Shown piece after piece: positions 20,528-29,938 of a stretch of DNA of 64,000 bases (the first letter of the stretch is position 1; each line of letters begins with the position of its first letter). This DNA is from Trichoderma breve (Eukaryota > Ascomycota > Sordariomycetes > Hypocreales > Hypocreaceae). Location of the stretch: the NCBI RefSeq assembly GCF_028502605.1, contig NC_079237.1:3224001-3288000 (forward strand), in the 5' to 3' direction. The position numbers and the translations under genes were made by a program. The notes beneath the pieces were generated by a model. It was not told the DNA's origin. It did no database searches and saw only the letters and a program-made list of their open reading frames with translations.

Positions 20528-23500
20528 GGTGGACAAGGCTGAAGGTGAAGGGATGGCCGGCCGGGATTTGCAGTCAAGAGTAAGGTAGAGTAGACAAGTA
20601 GAGTAGAGTAGGGTAGAGAGGCAGGAGAAATCTAGTACTCGTCCGAGACACTCGAGCCCATGTGTCTGTGTGTTTTACACGCGCTCGCGGCCACGGGGCA
20701 TCTGTCGGCAATGGCAAGCAGGCGAGGGAATGGTGAGAACTAGAAGGAGGAGTGCAAGAGTCGCGTTGGATGGGATGGGATGGGATTTGATGGGTGGATG
20801 ACAAAGTCGGCTAGAGCTGGGCTGGGCTGGCAGGAAAAGCCTCGCTAAAGAATGATATGATGGCGATGACGAAGGCCAGCGCAGAGTCTGGGCTGGACTG
20901 GACTGGAAGCTGCCACAGCGCGAGTGCTTTTTTTTTTTTTTGCCTTGATTTGCTTTGCTTTTCGCTTATTTGCTGCTTTGCAGACGAGCAGGAATATACT
21001 CGAGTATTATTTAAAAGAAGTAAACTGAAGAATTAAAAGAATAGTTGCGCCAATGTTGGCTTATCGGTGAAGCCAGTAGTCAATGGTCTCGTCACAGTCA
21101 CAACGGCTGATGCTCGTCCACGAGGCTGCTGGCGATGGCTTCAAGTTGGGCTGCACCACAACAACAGCAGCAACAACAAGACACGGCGCGCAGAGATGGC
21201 AGAAGCAAGATGGGAAATCACAGCTACGGAAAGGGAGGGACCAGCCAGGCGGAGTCGCAAGGCACGGCGAGACGAGACCCGTGGTGATGGTGGACTGACT
21301 GATGCGTTGGCTCAACCGAGTCTGGAGCCGGCCTGTCCGCCCTGGGTCGTTCTGGAGATCCGGATCTACAAAGCATTTTTTTCTCCCCTTGCCCTTCCCT
21401 TTCCATCCTTTTTCCCTCTGGCGCGCATGCAGCTCCCGAGCACATACAGATTACGGCACAAGTTGCGGGCCTAGCTAGTATTCCTAGCTGACCTCCACTT
21501 GTTGCTCTTGGGGAGATTGGCCGAGCAGCGCCACTGGAGAAGAGGGAAAAGCCACCAGACCAGAACTTTGTACTGTAGGTGATGATTCGTCTCATGGATG
21601 GATTGGATTGGATTGGATTGCTTGGACACGGTTAGCTGGGCCGGTGGAAGCACGGTGTGTGTCAGTCCAACAAACTGGCATTTAGCCGCCTCACGTCTCA
21701 TCGCCATGAAGGGATTTCATTCACGTTCCAAGCCCACGATGCATCGCCAGCTGCGCCATCTCAGCCAATCATGCAGCCCAGATGCAGCAACGACAAGCTG
21801 TGGGCTGTGTCCCCTGGCTACGGTATACTCGTAAGCCACGGGGATTAAAGATGTGATGAATCCGAAACCATTGATTGCATCTCACCATCTTCATCCTTGT
21901 CCTCGTCTGTATCTTCATCCTCATCCTCACCCTCCTCTTCCTCTTCCTCTCCAGTATCCGAAAGATGTAGAGCCGCCACGACACCGTTATGTACTTCAGC
22001 GATCCATGTCATCTCCATACTAATTCCGGTCGTCCTTGTTTTGCTGTCTCTCCTGCATTCTGCATCACCACTGGGACCCTGCCGATTCCCCATACATATT
22101 CCAACCCGCTAGTCTCACACCCTGCAGCACGCACTACTCTTCTTTGCAATCTGACTGATTGCCTCGTCTCTTGGCAGGGAGATGAGATGCTTCCAGAGCC
22201 TCAATGTGACGAGATAAGCAGCCCAGGCGTGCTACCACCAAAGGGCATTCTGTCACAGCGCAAAACACCACACAGTAATAGACAATAGAACCACCTATCT
22301 AGCTCTCTACTATGCAGCCATACAAATCCTCGCTATTCCTCTCCCGGGGAAAAAAAAAACTGTGAAGAAGCAGACATACGTGATGCAAGTCACACAAGTC
22401 TCAATTTTTTTTCGTTTCCTCTCCGCCTTCTTGGTTCATTCACTGAGACTCGGGCCGTTCGGCGATAGCGTCTTTCTTCAGCCCAGCTTGTTTTCTAAGC
22501 TCCGTGCCAAGAAGACAGTGTCTACGTATATGACACTGTATATGTGCCTTGATTGGCTTAGTGTATTTTACGTCATACGGCCTATCTAATCACTTGTACT
22601 TCGTAGTATTCCGCAATCCAAAATACTTTCCACGATTGGCTTCTTCAGTTTATGAGATAAGTAAAGGAAGCAATGAAGAAAACCTCCTCCTAATAAATAT
22701 AAGAAATAGCTATTTACTCGAAAAGGGGAAAAAACCATATGTAACTGTTTCATTCTTCAAACCGACCGGCACAAATATTTATCCCCTTTGCAACCAATTT
22801 ATTAGCTACATGTACAGGGTAATGTTGCATATGTACCTAGTAGTCGGCATTGAGGCTCTAACTTTAGAGGTCATCTGCTGTTAAAGACCTGTTAGCTCCA
22901 GCTACACGTATCCTGGAAGAGTGGCACGGAAAAAGCTGACATCACTAACAGCCCCTTAACAGCCTTAGCTAGCGCATAATCTTCAACAAGAGCTGCAAAT
23001 TCATGTTCTTTGCTTCATTGAAAGACAGCCGTAACGTGTCACTGCACCCGGAGCTATTGGATAATTGGGGTCCCGGTTCATGATGCATTGCTCGTTTATT
23101 CATCTGTGATCAGTAATTGGCTGATTTCTGCTACTACTACTACTACTACTGCTACTACTACTACTACTACTACTACTACAAGTCTTGCCGTGGTGGATCA
23201 AGATGCACCTACAGATGATGGCAATAAGCATCCGTTGATTCGCGTAAACATCTTTGGGATAGCATAGAAATAATATAGACATGGATATCCTAAGAGGGGC
23301 TCAGATATACGTGTAGAGTGCTCGTAGAAGCCTGCATTTCTTTGTCGTATGGCATTATGGATAGATCTGGGGCCTTGTCTGCATGTACCAGGAGTCTGGT
23401 GCCTGGCATGCCGCTGTTGGATGGTGATACTTCGCTACATGACAACTTCGACATGTAGGTACCGCTCAATCTATACTGGAAAATGTGCTCAGGAGTTTCG

Positions 23501-24339
23501 GGTTGACCGAGAGGTCAAGGAAAATTGTGCTTGACCTTGAGATCAGCGGAGTGGAATGGGCACACCCAACAGGGTGTCACCCACGCGACTCTACAGAGAG
23601 TCTTTTAATTCCCTCAAGTAGACTATTAACATGTATCTGCATATACGCCGATGAGATCAGTAAATCCGAGAGGATTAGTAAAGGTGTGCTCTATGGCTGT
23701 GTCACATGCACCTCGATTGCCAGCAAATCCCAACCATCTATTGCGCCTGTTGGCCCATTCGCGGTCTCATGATACCGCCAAACATGACCACATCCCAGAT
23801 AATTCTTCTTTTATACAGAGCTGTATGCAGTTAGATATTCCACCAATAGAGATATTAGGCTGGGATATCAGCGGGACCAAAAAAAAAAAAAAAACTATTC
23901 GGGGTTCAAGGATGTAATACAAAGAGCAAGGCTGCGATGACAATTGAAGGCTGCGATTACAAAGAACTTGAAACGCAGCAACAAAAGAATCTACATACAT
24001 GTATGTATGCTGCAATAATCGCATTATTGACTATGCTAATCTGAATCAGAATTTGTTCGCTTACTTTTCGGTATGCTTGTGGATAGTATTGACGTCTTCA
24101 CAGCTGTATATGGAGGGAGCAGCATCAAAAGAACCCAAAAAGGCCCGAATATGAGCAAGAAACAAGGCTGTCGACGCCAAAGATAAGTATATACATAATA
24201 GATATATAAACAAGTAATAATACTGAAAATAGATATTCAGATTAGAGCATTCAAACAACATTATTAAATACTTTAGCTTGTTATACTTAGCAGGCGGAAT
24301 CAACTTCCTGTTTCTTCCTTTCCAGATCCACTTGTATAA
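20528..24339. other. Long gene-poor spacer between INO80 and the UbiA gene
   Basis: Nearly 4 kb without a gene I can support. It holds the INO80 promoter, simple repeats at 20583-20620 (TAGAG type), 20768-20786 (GATGG) and 21600-21620 (GGATT), and an AT-rich part from 22.4 to 24.3 kb. A minus-strand frame (21845-22093, 82 residues) ends in a run of Glu and Asp and could be an exon of an unknown gene, but nothing joins to it. Confidence 0.5.
23131..23179. repeat. CTA trinucleotide microsatellite
   Basis: About 16 CTA units with one GCTA interruption. A minus-strand frame turns it into poly-serine, which is not evidence for a gene. Confidence 0.9.
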
Positions 24340-25290
24340 ATGGCGAAGAAAACTCCACGATTTGAGTCGTTGACTGGGACTCTGTCCTCATCTTTATGGC
24401 ATACTGTGCTCCGCGAGCTGGATATAACCGTTCGATTGTTAAACTCGAATGCAACTGGGTTTTTGTTCATTTTCATGGGTGGGCTCCTGTCTAGAGTCAT
24501 CAAAACGACCTTACCACTGGCCGAAACGACCCCGTTACTCATAGAAACAGCCATGCTGGGGCTTCTTTGTAACTACATCTTTGACATTGCCAACCAAACG
24601 TCGTCTCCAGACGAAGACTACATAAACAAGCCAGATCGTCCTATTCCTGCTGGTTTAATGACCATGGAACAAGCCAAGACCCGCTGGGTGTTAACGTGGG
24701 TATTGGGGCCTGTCACTCTGTATCGTCTGTTTGGCGTCTGGCCAACGATGCATCTTTTGCATTGGGAACTCTTGATAACAGCATGCTATGTATGGCCCAA
24801 GTGGTTTGGCTGGTTCATGCGCAGCTACTTTGGTTCCTTCTCATACTGCATCCTGGGGCGGCTCTTGAACTCGGTTCTGGCGAGGGATGTGGAAGCTTGG
24901 AACATCAGCTTTACCATTGACTGCATCATCTTCGTCTGGTTCATGGGAACAATGCATATCCAAGAGTTTCACGACATCGAGGGCGACCGAAAAAGTGAAA
25001 GAAAAACTCTTCCCATGATGCTTTCCGACCGAGGCATAAAAGTTCTTCGAGCAGGCACTTCCCTCTTTGTTCTCGCCTTTGGCACATGCCTTTGCTCTAT
25101 TGGATATGTAGTAATGGACAAGGATATCAGGATTTTGCCACTGTGCATTCTGCAACAATTATTATCTAGTGTTCTCGCTTATAGGATCTACGCATCTGAC
25201 GGGCCCGCAATGGATAAAAAGACTTATCGCGTTTATTATTACGGCGCGGTATTGGCGATTTTGTTATGTTTGTGTCTAATAGAGAAATAG
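24340..25290 (+). CDS. UbiA-superfamily prenyltransferase / membrane terpene cyclase
   Basis: A single exon of 316 residues with about seven to nine hydrophobic segments. Two Asp-rich motifs define the superfamily: NYIFDIANQ..SPDEDYINKPDRP (about residues 79-101), matching N-x3-D-x6-D-x-D, and HIQEFHDIEGDRKSERKTLP (about 206-225), matching the second D-x3-D site. These bind the Mg-diphosphate of an isoprenoid substrate. Fungal proteins of about 300 residues with 'NKPDRPIPAG' include the fumagillin-type membrane sesquiterpene cyclase as well as aromatic prenyltransferases, so the exact reaction is open. No P450, PKS or other clear pathway gene lies beside it, so it may act alone or with genes elsewhere. 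The location is an internal membrane. Start and stop are unambiguous. Confidence 0.85.
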   Translation: MAKKTPRFESLTGTLSSSLWHTVLRELDITVRLLNSNATGFLFIFMGGLLSRVIKTTLPLAETTPLLIETAMLGLLCNYIFDIANQTSSPDEDYINKPDRPIPAGLMTMEQAKTRWVLTWVLGPVTLYRLFGVWPTMHLLHWELLITACYVWPKWFGWFMRSYFGSFSYCILGRLLNSVLARDVEAWNISFTIDCIIFVWFMGTMHIQEFHDIEGDRKSERKTLPMMLSDRGIKVLRAGTSLFVLAFGTCLCSIGYVVMDKDIRILPLCILQQLLSSVLAYRIYASDGPAMDKKTYRVYYYGAVLAILLCLCLIEK

Positions 25291-26071
25291 CTGATTTGAT
25301 GGGCGATGATCATTACGCTATAGATACATGAATTTACCCTCGTATGAACAATGCCTTGATGCTTCTCACTATTTCGTACTGATTGGTAAGGTAAACTCGT
25401 AGCTATCCAGGCCAGTTGTACACGACCCTTCAGCTTTGACCGCAACAAAAGATCCTACCATGCATGTATCCGCCATTTCATCTCCGACACGGAAAACGAG
25501 GCTGGCCGACGACGAATCCTTTTGAACACGGATCCTATCGTTTTACTAAAGTAAAGTTACAAAATCCTTCCGTCAATATCGGCTACTGGCACTACATTGA
25601 ATGGCTGCTTAAGCTGGGTATACGCAAACAACATGAAACCTTGTATTGTGCGGCTGAATTTGTTTCCATCAATCTTATTGATAGATGGTTATTGATCAAA
25701 GCTTTACTTGGGCAAACATAAAGGGCGCCCGCATACAAATACGATGCTATCACTCGGCCTTACCGATGCCTGAGCGAAATTGAGAAGACGGAAACTAATA
25801 CGGAGACTAACAACACGGGTACATACTTGCAAACAATTCAACATGACGCCTAGACAGTAAGATAAGCCAATGCGGATATGTACGCGATGTAGAGATTTCA
25901 ATATTCTTGGCTTGTATATACCTACATGTAGTTACAAAAAAGCATTAGCACTCTGCTTTGTATAAGATGCACACTGAAGCGGAGTTTTGGATTCAAAAAC
26001 TTTCTCCAAGATTCACCCTGCACAAGCATCCTGTCCACTGTCATCTGTATACCTACTTCACATCCCTCACA
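25291..26071. other. Spacer with presumed carboxypeptidase promoter
   Basis: 780 bases between two plus-strand genes. Small frames at 25464-25721 and 25704-25901 show no motif. No RNA gene seen. Confidence 0.45.
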
Positions 26072-27946
26072 ATGAGACTTCACTGGGTGCTATCCCTGTT
26101 GCCTGCTGTCTACAGCATCTTTGCTGGGCCACCCAGACCCAACACCGCTAAGAATCTCGTCGAAACCTTTGACCATTATCCTGTCAACTCCACGAAATCC
26201 AAACTGCTCATCGGCAGAAACTCCACTGGTGACACCTGCAAACCAGAGCCAACGTCGCGATACCTCAACTCTGTCACAGAAAGTACGTCCCAACTAGTGA
26301 TCCAATAGCTTCTTGTCCTGGCCTTACACTGATATTTGCACAGAGTTTGCCGTCAATGGAACTGGAATCCCAGAAGTCGATTTCGACGTAGGCGAGTCGT
26401 ACGCGGGCCTTTTGCCAATCAGCAACAAGACCGATGAAAAAGACAAGATGTTCTTCTGGTTCTTCCCAACCGTCAATGAAGAGCACAAGGATGATAAGGA
26501 AATCGTCATCTGGCTCACCGGCGGTGTATGTTCGACCTAAAGTATCTCCTACCCCTGATTTCCATTTGCTGACCGAGCCCAAACAAACAGCCCGGCTGCT
26601 CGTCTCTCATTGCCTTGCTCCAAGAAAACGGCCCCTTTTCCTGGCAACCTGGAACCTTGAAGCCGAAGCGCAACCCTTGGAGCTGGCACCTTCTCACCAA
26701 CGTCGTCTGGATCGAGCAACCGATCGGCACGGGCTTTTCCGAGGGCGAACCCAGCATCACCAATGAGGACGAGCTAGCGGCCCAGTTCATGGGTTTCTGG
26801 CGCAACTTTGTCGACGTTTTTGGCTTGCATGGCTGGCGTGTCTACATCGCCGCGGAGTCGTATGGCGGCTTCTACGGTCCATACATCTCGAGCCACTTCA
26901 TTGATGCCAACGACACGGATCATTACAATCTGGCAGGCCTGATAATTTACGACGGAGCTACAACTGTCGAAACTGTCCAATACTACCTCCCGATTCTGCC
27001 CTACATCTCTCGCCACGCATCTGAGTTTGCTCTTGATGACAATACGTTGTTTGTTGCCCGCCAAATCTCCGACGAGTGTGGTTTCACCGAATTTTATGAC
27101 AGGTATCTTACGTTTCCTCCATCAGGCACGCAGCCCATCATTGATCCTGTAACGGGCATGCTGCCCAACGTCACGTCCATTACAAACACGACTTGTATCG
27201 AAACGTTGACAGAGACCGTCCAGAACGGGATTCTCAAGACAAACCCCTGTTTCAATATTTATAATATTCTCGACCATTGCCCTATGGTCTATACCCCTAT
27301 CGACGATCCCTATTCCAGCAGTACAGACAATCCTTATTTCAACCGCGCTGACGTCAAAACGGCCATCCATGCTCCCGCTTCGGCTACTTGGCACTCGTGC
27401 GTTTCACCTAGTCAGGTCTTCAAACCTAACGATAGCTCTCTGCCATCAGGCCAGAAGCAACTCCCACGAGTCATTGAAGCAACCCAAAATGTCATCTTCG
27501 CCCATGGCGATGCTGACTGGGTCATTCCCATGGATGGTGTCCTCTTGGGCATCCAAAACATGACATGGGGCGGGAAGATGGGCTTTCAGTGCAAGCCAAA
27601 AGATCCTTTTTATGTTCCCCTTTACGGCTTCGACCCCTTTGGCAATCAGACCGTGTATTACGCTAGTGACATGCTAGCCGGGACGGGTGTTATGGGGACA
27701 GTGCATGAGGAGCGAGGATTCACTTTTGTGGTGACCAAGTTGGCAGGACATCAAGGGCCGGGATATGCTCCGGCTGCCTCGATTCGACATTTGGAGAAGC
27801 TGCTGGGGAGGGTCGACAGCCTGAGCCGAACGGAGCCGTTTACGTTGCCGGAGCTGAGGAACATTACGCAGCTTGAGGAGCCTCTCGGGATGGGAACTGT
27901 GCACATCCCGGAAGGTAAGGGGTCGACAAAGCCGTTGGAGGGTTAG
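26072..27946 (+). CDS. Secreted serine carboxypeptidase, family S10
   Basis: Three exons (26072-26282, 26344-26525, 26591-27946) join to 582 residues. An N-terminal signal peptide ([18 protein letters not shown]) is followed by the conserved '[14 protein letters not shown]' and 'WLTGGPGCSS' blocks; the second is split by intron 2. The catalytic triad is visible: Ser221 in ESYGG, an Asp near 438-440 in HGDADW, and His518 in AGHQGPGY. Many N-x-S/T sites suggest glycosylation. Family enzymes remove residues from peptide C-termini at acid pH, in the vacuole or outside the cell; the signal peptide and glycosylation favour secretion. The C-terminal tail after residue 545 is longer than the core but not clearly a GPI signal. 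Confidence 0.92.
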
Positions 27947-27958
27947 ATTAGCAGAGTG

Positions 27959-28110
27959 AGATGATTGGGGGAGGAACTGGAGCTGTATGAGTTGGAGGGT
28001 CAGGATATCTAGATGATGGTGATGACTGAGGAACCGGCGCTGTTGGAGTTGGAGGGTTAGTTCAGATGATGGAGGTGATTGGGGGACTGGCGCTGTTGGA
28101 GTTGAAGAAT
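27959..28110. repeat. Three imperfect copies of a roughly 57-base unit
   Basis: Just after the carboxypeptidase stop, a unit containing ACTGG.GCTGTTGGAGTTGGAGGG and GATGATGG is repeated about three times with changes, starting near 27959, 28018 and 28076. It probably lies in the 3' UTR. Confidence 0.6.
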
Positions 28111-28308
28111 AGTTGTTGAGAGCATGGAGGAAGAACACGGGTTGAAGGACTCAGGTATGGCACAACAAGGTATAACATGGCACGGCATGGTACGGCATAT
28201 CAGACAGTAGATAGACCTTTAGAATAGAGCCTTTAGAATAGACTCGCAGACTAATATTGCACTGCGCTGCAGAAGCGCACAGCATCTACGATGAAGCTAT
28301 AGGCAGCC

Positions 28309-29287
28309 TCACCGCATGTACACCAGTTGTCGTCCCTTTGTGAAAAACACCCTCAACAAGTGCTTCATCACCACATTCCCTCCGTGGTACTGCTTCAGCA
28401 ACTCCCTTGCAAACACCTTATCGTGTTTCACAGTGTACTCCTTCAGCTCCCCCACAGACTTGAATATCCTGACCTTCTTCCCCTCATTCTCATCCCCGCC
28501 TTTCCTGCCCCAGTCTATCAAATCGACAATGTTGACGTGCGTGGTCCGAAGAATCTAATCATCAAAATGCTTCCCATCAGCCTCTATCAAAAGAATCAAG
28601 AGAAATAGAGGAAACACATACCTTTTTGCATTCTCGAATCTTATCCGGCGGATCAACCTCCCCTACCGCCTTACAAAGCGTCCTCCAAGCCGTCAAATCC
28701 TTCTCATCCCCAAACCACATCTCAACCTCTCTCACAAGCGCCACCTGATATCTCCCCCATGCATGATTCTCCTCATCACTCCTCCTACCATCAGGCGAAA
28801 GACCCTTCCAGTCCTGAAACCTCCTCAGTTTTTTCCACGAGGCTTCCGGCGACAAATGAGGATCGTACACGAATCCCGTAAACGAAGTGAAGAACCCATC
28901 CAGCGGCGTCTCTCGCACTTCTACCTTCCCTTTGCCCTTCCCCTTGGTATCTTTCTTCTTCGACTCACCGCTTCTCTGGCTTGAATCGGGCTTGTGCTTC
29001 CCCCACATATGGCTCTTCAAAGCCCTCTTCGTCAAAAAGTCCTCCCACTGCCCATCCTCCAAACACGTCATGCACGCGAAATGCTTCTCAGACGAAAGCA
29101 CATGCATCGTCAACCCCTCCTGCGACTCAAACTCCGCCTCGCAGCGCACGCACTTCCAGACATCTTCCTCCTGTTCCATTGTCGCCGCTGGGTCTGGGTC
29201 CGAATCGTGCGCTTTGCTGTCTCGTAGATGCATCGCCAGCGCGGCGTCGTTTTTGAACACTCGATTGCAGGGCGCGCAGAAAGCCAT
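28309..29287 (-). CDS. C2H2 zinc-finger protein
   Basis: Two exons (28622-29287 and 28309-28554) with a 67-base phase-0 intron give 303 residues. The protein opens with a finger at the extreme N-terminus (Cys4-x2-Cys7, His20, His27) and has a second at Cys46-x2-Cys49 with His62 and His69, followed by a 'HFACMTC' region that may form a third metal site. A Lys/Gly-rich linker (about 105-120) leads to a C-terminal part without a known domain that ends in a basic region with 'LLRVFFTKGR'. It probably binds RNA or DNA; the first-finger spacing resembles fungal nucleic-acid-binding fingers. Role unknown. Confidence 0.8.
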
Positions 29288-29938
29288 GGTATGGTATCAT
29301 AAAAAAATACCATCAACTAATCTAGAAAGAAGAAAGAAGAAGAGAGAGAAAAGAGTAGAGAGAATAAAACCTCGAGATGATCTTTTTCACGCTGGGAGGC
29401 CCATCACTTTCTCCTCACCTTTCTCCTCACCTGCGCCCAGCCATAATGCAGCCAAAAGCACCTGACAGCTCACCTTCCCCTCAGATATATAGAAAAGGGT
29501 GCTGAGAGATGTATTGATTGGGCGACTCATTCCCTACTCCTCATAGGACTCGTGTAACCGCTCCAGGCAGCATAGATTAATTCTTGTTGGCCGAGCCTTG
29601 CCATGGGGTAATATATATACCAACGGCTGCCCATCCATTTCAGACGGACCAATCGTTGCAGGACAGACACACCATCATCTATGCAAAACGCTGTTTTAAA
29701 AAGCCACAGTTACATCACTTGGGACGGCGAGGGGACACACAGATTCTGCAAAGCGCTGCTTCATTCATCAAACCAAAGGCGACTATGCCAAACTACATAC
29801 TCATCGCTTCCAGCACGTTGGCCAGCGCGCTTGATCCCCATGGTAGGGAAACGCTGCCAGACAAACAGCACCGTTGACAACCTTTAGCTCTCAGACTCAC
29901 AAGCATAAATACAAATGGACAAGGAAGAAGAAATGCCA
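29288..29938. other. Spacer, no gene seen
   Basis: 650 bases containing the zinc-finger promoter and AcrB 3' flank. Overlapping short plus-strand frames at 29584-29887 have no protein character. Confidence 0.45.

Noticed and set aside
22362..22884. Two AT-rich plus-strand frames of 75 and 111 codons
   Set aside because: No motif, no splice partner; compositional noise.
23100..23282. Poly-serine frame
   Set aside because: Product of a CTA microsatellite on the minus strand.
27674..28138. 154-codon minus-strand frame after the carboxypeptidase
   Set aside because: Low-complexity reading of the 57-base repeats and antisense to the gene's end.
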